Part shown: piece by piece, positions 32,596 through 39,614 of the stretch | Position numbering within the stretch: the stretch's first letter is position 1 | How the letters are laid out: each line of letters opens with the position of its first letter | From: Stenotrophomonas sp. BIGb0135 | GTDB taxonomy: Bacteria; Pseudomonadota; Gammaproteobacteria; Xanthomonadales; Xanthomonadaceae | DNA: 64,000 bases | Assembly: GCF_024810105.1 (NCBI RefSeq) | Contig: NZ_JANUDX010000005.1 | Location: forward strand, 124,001 to 188,000 | Reading direction: 5' to 3' | Program-made: the position numbers and the translations under genes | Notes under the pieces: generated by a model | The model's database searches: none | What the model saw: the letters and a program-made list of their open reading frames with translations, nothing else | What the model was told of the DNA's origin: nothing

Positions 32596-32952
32596 GCGGT
32601 ACGGGGTGGTCGGTGGTCGGTGGTCGGTGGTCGGCCGTGCGGTTGCGCGGACGCCCGGACGCTCGCCCGACGGGACGACGCGCGCGCCGCCTTGGCAGGC
32701 TCGCGCCAGGCCGACTGCACCTGGATCGTCAGCGCAGCGGCCGCATCCGGGCGCCATGTCGTTGCAGGTCATGCGTTTCCCGGGCGTGGGCGGAACACCG
32801 GCGGGCGGTCGGGACGCGACCCAGCCGCGGCCGTGGTTCCCCCGCTTCGTCGAGGCGACCCTGGCCGCGACCGCCCCATTGCCATCCGGACCGACGGCAA
32901 TGGCCAACCCCCATTACAATGGCGGTCTTTCCCTGTGTAGATAGACGCCACC
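32596..32952. other. Gene-free interval with a heptamer microsatellite
   Basis: Four copies of a GGTCGGT unit lie at about 32607-32634, directly after motB. The remainder is GC-rich and without a supported gene. The last 60 bp become A/T-richer ('CATTACAATGG', 32914-32924) and probably hold the promoter of the gene at 32953. Confidence 0.55.
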
Positions 32953-33462
32953 ATGTCCAAGCAGTCCAAGGCCAAGCGCGACAAGCGCAAGAAGCTGCAG
33001 CCCAAGCGCCCGATCAACCGCCTCAACGCCCAGCAGCCGGTGCAGAACCATGCCGTGCTGACCAACGAAGAGGGCCAGGTCGTGGCCGCGATCGGCCTGC
33101 AGGGCACCGAATGGCTGCTGGCCATCGGCGGCCAGACCATGGGCAACGCCGACAACCCGGTGCCGATGCTGGCCATGCTCAAGCACCTGTCCAACGTGCA
33201 GGAAAAGGAAGGCCGCAAGGTCAACCTGGAATACTCGACCCAGCTGCAGCAGCTGATCGATGACCTGGCCGCCGACGAAGGCAAGACCGCCGACGAATAC
33301 CTGGCCCAGCTGGTGTCCGAGTTCGAGGGCGTGGAAGGTGAGGACGGCGACGAAGGCGACGCCGATGCCACCGCCGAAGACGCGCAGGTCGTGGAGCCGG
33401 CCGAGGCCGAAGACGCTGCCGACGCCACCCCGGCCGCCAGCGACGACAAGCCGCAGGCCTGA
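32953..33462 (+). CDS. Conserved-type protein with basic N-terminus and acidic tail, unknown function
   Basis: The 169-aa protein has a Lys/Arg-rich start ('MSKQSKAKRDKRKKLQPKRP'), a folded middle of about 95 residues ('AVLTNEEGQVVAAIGLQGTEWLLAIGG') and a strongly acidic Ala/Asp/Glu C-terminus (about 125-169). The polar charge split suggests nucleic-acid or ribosome association, but that is a guess. The next gene starts 14 bp after its stop, so the two are likely cotranscribed. No named family recognised. Confidence 0.8.
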   Translation: MSKQSKAKRDKRKKLQPKRPINRLNAQQPVQNHAVLTNEEGQVVAAIGLQGTEWLLAIGGQTMGNADNPVPMLAMLKHLSNVQEKEGRKVNLEYSTQLQQLIDDLAADEGKTADEYLAQLVSEFEGVEGEDGDEGDADATAEDAQVVEPAEAEDAADATPAASDDKPQA

Positions 33463-33476
33463 GCCATGGCCGCCCG

Positions 33477-33752
33477 GTGACGGTCTATATCGACGATGCG
33501 GTCCACCCCTGGCGCGGCGAGCGCTGGGCGCATCTGATGGCCGACACACTGCCCGAGCTGCACGCCATGGCGGCGCAGCTCGGGATTCCCCGGCGGGCGT
33601 TCCAGAACCGCCCCAGTGGGGCCCACTACGACGTGCCCGCGCCGCTGCGTGCGCAGGCGATCGCACTGGGCGCGCACGCCATTTCGCGCCACACCGATCG
33701 GGCGCTGGTCAAAGCGGTCATCGCCAACGCGCGCACGCAATACCAAACGTAG
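33477..33752 (+). CDS. DUF4031 family protein (GTG start)
   Basis: The 91-aa protein 'MTVYIDDAVHPWRGERWAHLMADT' matches the DUF4031 pattern: N-terminal 'VYIDD', 'FQNRPSGAHYDV' and a C-terminal His/Arg-rich helix ('HAISRHTDRALVKAVI'). The family's role is unknown. The start must be GTG, because the nearby ATG at 33466 runs into a stop within five codons. It follows the previous gene by 14 bp. Its stop codon is part of the GTAG head of a SMAG element. Confidence 0.85.
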   Translation: MTVYIDDAVHPWRGERWAHLMADTLPELHAMAAQLGIPRRAFQNRPSGAHYDVPAPLRAQAIALGAHAISRHTDRALVKAVIANARTQYQT

Positions 33753-33891
33753 TGCCGGCCGTTGGCCGGCAACCTCAGCAACCTGTCAGCGCACGCTGCG
33801 TGCCGGTCGCTGGCCGGCACCTGCCGTCAGGGCTCGTGGCCGCCGGATGCCCGGAGCCGCCGACCAACGGTCGGCGCTACCGGTGGCGTCT
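33751..33891. repeat. Inverted pair of SMAG elements
   Basis: A plus-strand SMAG (GTAGTGCCGGCCGTTGGCCGGCA, from 33751) and a minus-strand one (GCCGACCAACGGTCGGCGCTAC, about 33862-33884) face each other. A third palindromic block (GTGCCGG/CCGGCAC, about 33800-33822) lies between them. They separate convergent genes. Confidence 0.8.
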
Positions 33892-34434
33892 TCAGAACGG
33901 GTCGCTGCCCGGCCGCACTTCCACGCCCAGCAGCGAGCACAGCGCCAGCATGGCGTCGTCGTCACGGCTGAGCGCCATCCACCCGGCCAGGCCACCGTTG
34001 CCGGTGTCCACGCTCCACAGCGAATAATTGTGCTCGCGCAGGCGGTCGTAGGCGGTCGCCATCAGCACCGGCGCATCCACGCGGGCCGCGAAGTCCTCGT
34101 CGTCGAGGTCGCCGCCCCAGTCCAGCTGCAGGTTCCAGCGCGCGGACAGCTCGTTGACCGCCGACATCAGGGCATCGGCATCGCCGCGATCCACCTCGAA
34201 ACCGGACTGCCAGGCGATCGCCGCCATCAGCGGCGGCAGCCAGTCGGCGTCCTCGTCGATCTCCTCGCCCGCCTCCAGCACCGCCTCGCGCCAGCGGTTG
34301 AACTGCTGCAGGCCCAGCTCTTCGTCGCCGGGGTTGATCAACACGAACAGATTCCAGATCCGCGCCTCGAAATCGTCTTCGTCGAAATCGCGCTCGTCTT
34401 CTTCGAAGTCGAAATAGTCGCTGTTGTCAGGCAT
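33892..34434 (-). CDS. Acidic protein of unknown function
   Basis: The 180-aa soluble protein starts with a highly acidic segment ('SDYFDFEEDERDFDEDDFEARIW'). A helical domain with Trp-rich motifs follows ('LFVLINPGDEELGLQQFNRWREAV', 'NYSLWSVDTGNGGLAGWMALSRDD'). It may belong to the DUF6630 group, but I am not certain. AAGGAA lies 8 nt before the ATG at 34434. It diverges from the DUF3297 gene. Confidence 0.78.
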   Translation of the reverse strand: MPDNSDYFDFEEDERDFDEDDFEARIWNLFVLINPGDEELGLQQFNRWREAVLEAGEEIDEDADWLPPLMAAIAWQSGFEVDRGDADALMSAVNELSARWNLQLDWGGDLDDEDFAARVDAPVLMATAYDRLREHNYSLWSVDTGNGGLAGWMALSRDDDAMLALCSLLGVEVRPGSDPF

Positions 34435-34572
34435 GGCGGGTAGTTCCTTGAGGCAGGCGGGCATTCTGCCGTGCAGCGGCGTTGTCAGGAAGCGAAATTC
34501 GGCGCCGGGCGCGCCGCGGTTTATCCTGTGCGCCTGGAAGATGGCCGTGTTGGCCATCACAACTGACTGACC

Positions 34573-34824
34573 ATGAGCGATACCCCTCCCGACCACCTGG
34601 CGATCAACCCGACCAGCCCCTTCCATGACGCCGCCGCCCTGGAGCGCGGGGTCGGCATCCGCTTCAACGAGGTCGAGCGCGACAACGTCGAAGAGTATTC
34701 GGTCAGCGAGGGCTGGATCCGGGTGCAGGCCGGCAAGGCCCGCGACCGCCGTGGCAACCCGATGACCATCAAGATCAAGGGCACCGTGGTGGCGTATTAC
34801 CTGGACCAGAAGCCGGACGCCTGA
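34573..34824 (+). CDS. DUF3297 family protein
   Basis: The 83-aa protein 'MSDTPPDHLAINPTSPFHDA' carries the DUF3297 pattern, ending in 'RGNPMTIKIKGTVVAYY'. The family is small, cytoplasmic and functionally uncharacterised. Length matches the usual ~80 aa. It sits alone between a divergent acidic protein and the convergent antiporter, followed by SMAG-like palindromes. Confidence 0.88.
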   Translation: MSDTPPDHLAINPTSPFHDAAALERGVGIRFNEVERDNVEEYSVSEGWIRVQAGKARDRRGNPMTIKIKGTVVAYYLDQKPDA

Positions 34825-34848
34825 TCCAAGGCCCCTGCGTGGCGCCAC

Positions 34849-34950
34849 CCCATGGGTGGCTGCCGCGATGCCGGGCGACTGGCGCGATGCCGGATGCCCG
34901 GCGCATGCCCGGCCCGGAACGCAGCCACCCGTGGGGTGGCTGTACGCGGT
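34849..34950. repeat. SMAG-like palindromes downstream of the DUF3297 gene
   Basis: GCCACCC-CATG-GGTGGC (about 34848-34864) and GCCACCC-GTG-GGGTGGC (34924-34940) are stem-matched to the cluster at 5781. They separate convergent genes; one ends CTGTAC rather than CTCTAC. Confidence 0.65.
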
Positions 34951-34974
34951 CCATGCGCGGACGCGGGCGCGATC

Positions 34975-36618
34975 TCAATCGCGCTGGCGCGTTTCCAGCA
35001 GGTCCAGGTTGCGGATCAGCTTGCGCGAGACCTCATCGGAAATCGTGCCGCGCCGGGTCAGCCGGAACAGCTCCTCGCGCTCGGCGGTGAGCCCGGCCCC
35101 GCGCAGCTGGCGGTAGCCCTGTTCCATGCGCTGCACCTTCTCCGGGTCCGCATCCGGGCCATCGTCCTTTTCAAGATTGCGCTGGTACAGCAGGCTCACC
35201 CGCGAGGCGGCGTCGTTGTACAGCTGCACGTTCTCGGTGGTCTGGTTCTGCACCAGCTGCTGGCGCATGCGCTCCACCCCGGCCAGTGCCGCCTTGGAGG
35301 CCAGCCGCCGGGCCAGGTCCTCGGCCTTGCGTTCGCCCGAATCGGCCGGCAATTCCAGCCCCTTGAGCAGGCGCGGCAGGGCCACGCTTGCCCCCACCAG
35401 CGAGAACAGGATCACCGCCGCCGCCAGGAAGATCACCAGGTCGCGTGCGGGGAACGCGCTGCCATCGGGCAGGAACAACGGCAGCGTGAGCACGCCGGCC
35501 AGGGTGATCGCGCCGCGTACGCCGGCCACCGAGGTGGCCACCACGATCCGCCACGAGGTGCCTTGCCGGACCTCGCCGCGATGGCGTGCGCGCAGCACGC
35601 TCCAGCGCAGCGACAGCCACACCCAGGCCAGGCGCAGCAGCACCAGCGCCAGGTTGATCACGACCACGTACACCAGCAGCCACCACGCACTGTGGTGCCC
35701 GCTCTCGCTGACGGTGGTGATCGCGCGGTCGACGATGCCCGGCAGCTGTTCGCCGAGCAGCACGAACATGATGCCGTTGAAGCTGAACTGCAGCATCCCC
35801 CACACCGCCGCGCGCTGCACGCGCATGCTGCCCGATACGCGGCCGGTCAGTTCGACGTAGCTCATGGTGATGCCGGCGGCCACCGCCGAGAGGATGCCCG
35901 AGGCATTGGCTTCTTCGGCCAGCAGGTAGGCCGCGAACGGGATCAGCAGGTTGACCAGCAGCGCCGCGCCCGGCTCTTCGCCGAAGCGCCGCCACAGCCA
36001 GCGCTGGAAGGTGGACACGCCCAGGGTGACCGCCACGCCGATCGCCAGGCCGGCCAGGGCTACCCACAGGAAGGTCATCGAAGCGGTGGCCAGCGAGAAA
36101 CTGCCGGTCATCACGGCCGCCACCGCGAAGCGGAAGCAGACCAGGCCGGAGGCATCGTTCAACAACGACTCGCCCTCCAGGATGTGCATCAACCGCTTGG
36201 GGATGGGGGCGCGCGAGGCGATCGAACTCACCGCGACCGGGTCGGTCGGGGAGATGATCGCGGCCAGCGCGAAGGCCACCGCCAGCGGCATCACCGGAAT
36301 CATCCAGTGGATCAGGAAGCCGGCGCCGATCACGGTGAACACCACCAGCCCGAACGCCAGCTCCAGGATCACGCCCTTGTCGCGGAACAGGCCTTGCTTG
36401 GGGATGCGCCACCCATCGAGGAACAGCAGCGGCGGCAGGAACAGCAGGAAGAACATCTCCGGCTCGAGTGCGTGGCCACGGTTGAACACCCCGGCAATCA
36501 CCGCGCCAAGCCCGATCTGCACCAGCGGCAGCGGCAAGGACAGGGGCAACACCCGGACCAGGTAGCCGCTGGCCACCACGGCCACCAGCATCGCCAGTAC
36601 GACTTCAATGGTATGCAT
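34975..36618 (-). CDS. CPA1-family Na+/H+ antiporter
   Basis: The 547-aa inner-membrane protein has about 12 TM helices in residues 1-410, then a cytoplasmic helical tail (about 415-547, 'SGERKAEDLARRLASKAALAGVERMRQQL'). The ion-binding motif 'SPTDPVAVSS' and the 'LNDASGLV' motif hold the conserved acids. Glu in 'ILEGESLLND' is also family-typical. It resembles E. coli YjcE and the TIGR00831 group, exchanging Na+ (or K+) for H+ in pH and salt homeostasis. It is monocistronic. Ion selectivity cannot be decided from sequence. Confidence 0.93.
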   Translation of the reverse strand: MHTIEVVLAMLVAVVASGYLVRVLPLSLPLPLVQIGLGAVIAGVFNRGHALEPEMFFLLFLPPLLFLDGWRIPKQGLFRDKGVILELAFGLVVFTVIGAGFLIHWMIPVMPLAVAFALAAIISPTDPVAVSSIASRAPIPKRLMHILEGESLLNDASGLVCFRFAVAAVMTGSFSLATASMTFLWVALAGLAIGVAVTLGVSTFQRWLWRRFGEEPGAALLVNLLIPFAAYLLAEEANASGILSAVAAGITMSYVELTGRVSGSMRVQRAAVWGMLQFSFNGIMFVLLGEQLPGIVDRAITTVSESGHHSAWWLLVYVVVINLALVLLRLAWVWLSLRWSVLRARHRGEVRQGTSWRIVVATSVAGVRGAITLAGVLTLPLFLPDGSAFPARDLVIFLAAAVILFSLVGASVALPRLLKGLELPADSGERKAEDLARRLASKAALAGVERMRQQLVQNQTTENVQLYNDAASRVSLLYQRNLEKDDGPDADPEKVQRMEQGYRQLRGAGLTAEREELFRLTRRGTISDEVSRKLIRNLDLLETRQRD

Positions 36619-36725
36619 GCATTTTCCAGTGGCGGCGCGAGGGGAGGCTGCAGGCAGCCGGCGCCGGAAACTGCAAAAAAACTACCACACCCTCCCGCCC
36701 ACGCGAATGCCGGGAACGCGCCGGA

Positions 36726-37376
36726 TCACGCCGCCGCCAGCAGCTGGCGTGCGCTCCAGGCGTGGAAATCGGCCTGCATCGCCGGGGTCAGCGTGTGATC
36801 GGCCGGGTAGCCGTGCAATGCATGCTGCACGCCCAGCGCCTGCAGCCGCGCCGATGCCGCGGTGGCCAGCGCGAACGGCAGCTTGCTGTCCTGTTCGCCA
36901 TGCAGGATCAATCCCTGCACGCCGTGCGCGGCGATGTCGGCCGGAATGTGCGCGGCGATCTCGGGCAGGATGCGGCCGGAGAGGACCGCAAACCGCTGCG
37001 CCACCCGCGGTGCGGTGAGGGCCACGCCGGCACTCATGATGCCGCCCTGGCTGAAACCGGCCACCAGCGTGTGCGCGGCATCCACGCCCTGTTGCGCCTG
37101 CAGCCGGCGCACGTAGTCGATCAGCAACTGCCGGCTGGCCTCGGCCTGGCCGGGATCGATCACCGGCCCCTGCGCGCCGAACCGCACGCTGAACCAGCCG
37201 AACGCATCCGGCCCGAACGCCAGCGGCGCGCGCGGCAGCGCCACCTGCAGGCGCGGGTCCGGCCCCTGTGCAAGCCCGAGCAGCGAACGCTCGTTGCTGC
37301 CCACGCCATGCAACAGCACCACCAGCCCCTGCGCCGGGCCGGTGGCCGGCCGCACCACGGCATGCAGCGCGCTCAT
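36726..37376 (-). CDS. Alpha/beta hydrolase, phospholipase/carboxylesterase family
   Basis: The 216-aa protein has the nucleophile elbow 'AGFSQGGIMS', an oxyanion-hole region 'LLHGVGSNERS', the catalytic Asp in 'LHGEQDSKLPF' and His in 'GYPADHTLT'. It matches small esterases (COG0400), cytoplasmic and without a signal. Its start overlaps the stop of the dioxygenase gene (ATGA), so they are cotranscribed. Natural substrate unknown; the partner suggests an aromatic ester, as inference. Confidence 0.9.
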   Translation of the reverse strand: MSALHAVVRPATGPAQGLVVLLHGVGSNERSLLGLAQGPDPRLQVALPRAPLAFGPDAFGWFSVRFGAQGPVIDPGQAEASRQLLIDYVRRLQAQQGVDAAHTLVAGFSQGGIMSAGVALTAPRVAQRFAVLSGRILPEIAAHIPADIAAHGVQGLILHGEQDSKLPFALATAASARLQALGVQHALHGYPADHTLTPAMQADFHAWSARQLLAAA

Positions 37377-38167
37377 GCCGCGGCGCCGTCGAAGCGATAG
37401 ATGTCCATCGCCAGGAACCCGGCGTCGATGCCCGCGTCGATGCGCTGCGCGCCCAGCGCGTCGCCGCCGGCCGCGCCCATCGCAAAGTGCAGCGGCTGCA
37501 GGTGCTCGTCGGTGGGATGGGCCTGCACCGCATGCGGTGAGCGCGCCCGGTAATCCAGCAACGCGGCACTGTCGTCGGCCTGCAGGCGCTGCTCCACCCA
37601 GTCGATGAAGGGCCGCACGTAGGGCGCGTCCTTGCCATCCTGGTAGCTGCCCCAGTCGTGCAGGTTGTGGGTGATGCTGCCCGAGCCGACCAGCAGCACG
37701 CCCTGCTCGCGCAGCGGCGCCAGCGCACGGCCCAGCGCGAACTGGTGGGCAGGCCCCAGCAGCGGCTGGATGGCCAGCGGCACCACCGGGATGTCGGCCT
37801 GCGGGTACAGGAAGCGCAGCGGCACCCACGCGCCGTGGTCCAGGCCACGCCGCGCGTCGATGGCGCTGCGCAGCCCGGCAGCGTCCAGGCGCGCGGCGAT
37901 GTCAGCGGCCAGGGCCGGCTCACCCGGCGCCGGGTACTGCAGGTCGAACAGCGCCTGCGGGAAACCGCCGAAGTCGTGGATGGTGGGCGGCCGCGGGTGG
38001 CCACCCACGGCCGGCTGGTGGGTGAGCCAGTGCGCCGACGCCATCACGATGGCGCGCGGGCGCGGCAACTGCGCCGCCAGCGCCGCCAGGCGTTCACCGA
38101 CCAGGCCCGGGTTGAGCGCGGTCATCGGCGATCCATGGGAGATGTACAACGAAGGCAGACGGGACAT
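37373..38167 (-). CDS. ygiD: Class III extradiol dioxygenase, YgiD/LigB-like
   Basis: The 264-aa protein shows the metal-binding histidines of the YgiD/4,5-DOPA dioxygenase family in 'LYISHGSPMTAL', 'SAHWLT' and 'LDHGAWVPLRFLYP', plus 'SGSITHNLHDWG'. The family opens catechol-type rings such as DOPA. The ATG at 38167 is preceded by GGAG with 6-nt spacing, better than the GTG one codon earlier. It is grouped with a DoxX-type protein upstream and the esterase downstream, under a possible divergent LysR regulator. Confidence 0.88.
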   Translation of the reverse strand: MSRLPSLYISHGSPMTALNPGLVGERLAALAAQLPRPRAIVMASAHWLTHQPAVGGHPRPPTIHDFGGFPQALFDLQYPAPGEPALAADIAARLDAAGLRSAIDARRGLDHGAWVPLRFLYPQADIPVVPLAIQPLLGPAHQFALGRALAPLREQGVLLVGSGSITHNLHDWGSYQDGKDAPYVRPFIDWVEQRLQADDSAALLDYRARSPHAVQAHPTDEHLQPLHFAMGAAGGDALGAQRIDAGIDAGFLAMDIYRFDGAAA

Positions 38168-38203
38168 CACAGGCTCCAGGAGGGGGCATCGAAAAGGCGG
38201 CGC

Positions 38204-38614
38204 TCAGCGCGAGGCAAGCGTCCACTTGCCATCGCCGATACAGAACAGCACCAGCAGCGCGAGCGCCCAGAACGCGGGGTATTCCCAACCGCCGCCGGCA
38301 TTGGCGAAGCTGAAGCCATGGGCGCCGTGCACGCTGACGATGGTGCCCAGCAACAACGGCACGCCCACCAGACCGACCCAGCGCGCGTAGATGCCGAGCA
38401 GCAGGGCCGCGGCCAGGCTCAGTTCCAGCGCGATGGTCAGGTAACCAAGCGCAGCGGGCAGGCCCAGCGACTGGAAATAGGCCGCCGTGCCGGCCGGGGT
38501 GAATACCAGCAGCTTGGTCAGGCCGTGGACCAGGAACAGCGTGCCCAGGCCCCAACGCAGCAGGGTCGGACCGAACGCGGCAAGCGCGGGCGCAGGGACG
38601 GGGGTCGTTTGCAT
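38204..38614 (-). CDS. DoxX family membrane protein
   Basis: The 136-aa protein has four predicted TM helices and the DoxX opening 'LLRWGLGTLFLVHGLTKLLVFTPAGTAAYFQSLGLP'. DoxX-type proteins are inner-membrane proteins associated with redox or quinone functions but poorly defined. It is first in a group with ygiD (36 bp gap) and the esterase. It diverges from the LysR gene across about 96 bp containing A/T-rich inverted motifs (ATAAA/TTTAT, 38667-38694). Confidence 0.9.
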   Translation of the reverse strand: MQTTPVPAPALAAFGPTLLRWGLGTLFLVHGLTKLLVFTPAGTAAYFQSLGLPAALGYLTIALELSLAAALLLGIYARWVGLVGVPLLLGTIVSVHGAHGFSFANAGGGWEYPAFWALALLVLFCIGDGKWTLASR

Positions 38615-38710
38615 GGAACACCTCGCGGACTAGGATGGGATCAGCTTATTGCGCGCTGCCGTGGCGATAAATACGATCACCCGACGCTGTTTATTACCGG
38701 ATTCGAAATA

Positions 38711-39592
38711 ATGGACACTCTCGAGGCGATGCGGGTTTTCGTGGCCGTGGTCGAGCGCAACGGCTTCAGCGCCGCCGCGCAGGCCCTGGACATGTCCACG
38801 GCGGGGGTGACCCGGCAGATCGCCGCGCTGGAAAAGCGCCTGTCCACGCGCCTGCTCAACCGCACCACGCGTCGGGTCAGCCCGACCAGTACCGGCGCGG
38901 CCTATTACGCGCAGTGCGTGCAGTTGCTGGCCCAGTTCGATGCGCTGGAGGCCAGCATCGGCGCCCAGGCCCTGGAGCCCTCCGGCGTGCTGCGAGTCAA
39001 TGCGCCGGTCAGCTACGGCATCGCCCGGCTTGGCCCGCTGCTGGCCGGCTACCGGGCGCGCTACCCGCAGGTGACGCTGGAGGTGTCGCTGTCCGACCGG
39101 CTGGTGGACATGGTGGAGGAAGGTTACGACGTGGCCATCCGGATCACCCGCCAGCCCAACCCCGCCCTGATCGCACGCAAGCTGGCCGACACCCACATCA
39201 CCCTGTGCGCCGCGCCGGCCTACCTGGACCTGCACGGCCGGCCGCAGCGCCCGGAAGACCTGGCCGCGCACGAATGCCTGGGCTACAGCTACTGGGGTGG
39301 CGGCGACGGCTGGCCGCTGCGCGGTCCGGGCGGCGAGGTCACGGTGGCCGTGCACGGCGGCCTGCGCGCCAACAACGGCGACGTACTGCGCGAAGCGGCA
39401 CTGGCTGGCATGGGCATCATCCTGCAGCCGGATTTCCTGGTCGGCGACGCGCTGGCCGAGGGCCGGCTGGAACGCCTGCTGCCGGACTGGGACGTGGCCC
39501 CGATCGGCATCTTCGCCGTCTACACCAGCCGCAGCCACCTGGCGCCGAAGGTGCGCAGCTTCATCGACTACCTGGTGGACGCGCTGGGCTGA
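38711..39592 (+). CDS. LysR-family transcriptional regulator
   Basis: The 293-aa protein has the LysR HTH at residues 2-60 ('MRVFVAVVERNGFSAAAQALDMSTAGVTRQIAALEKRL') and a substrate-binding domain thereafter, with 'DVAIRITRQPNPALIARKLADT' characteristic of the CrgA-like branch. It is the likely regulator of the divergent doxX-ygiD-esterase group, by position. Its 3' end faces the EAL protein gene. Confidence 0.93.
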   Translation: MDTLEAMRVFVAVVERNGFSAAAQALDMSTAGVTRQIAALEKRLSTRLLNRTTRRVSPTSTGAAYYAQCVQLLAQFDALEASIGAQALEPSGVLRVNAPVSYGIARLGPLLAGYRARYPQVTLEVSLSDRLVDMVEEGYDVAIRITRQPNPALIARKLADTHITLCAAPAYLDLHGRPQRPEDLAAHECLGYSYWGGGDGWPLRGPGGEVTVAVHGGLRANNGDVLREAALAGMGIILQPDFLVGDALAEGRLERLLPDWDVAPIGIFAVYTSRSHLAPKVRSFIDYLVDALG

Positions 39593-39614
39593 CGGCGGCC
39601 GCCGGCGACGGGCC

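Noticed and set aside
37658-38710. Upstream extension of the LysR gene to a 644-aa protein
   Set aside because: The extension lies antisense to ygiD and doxX and is Arg/Gln-rich noise; LysR proteins start at the HTH (38711).
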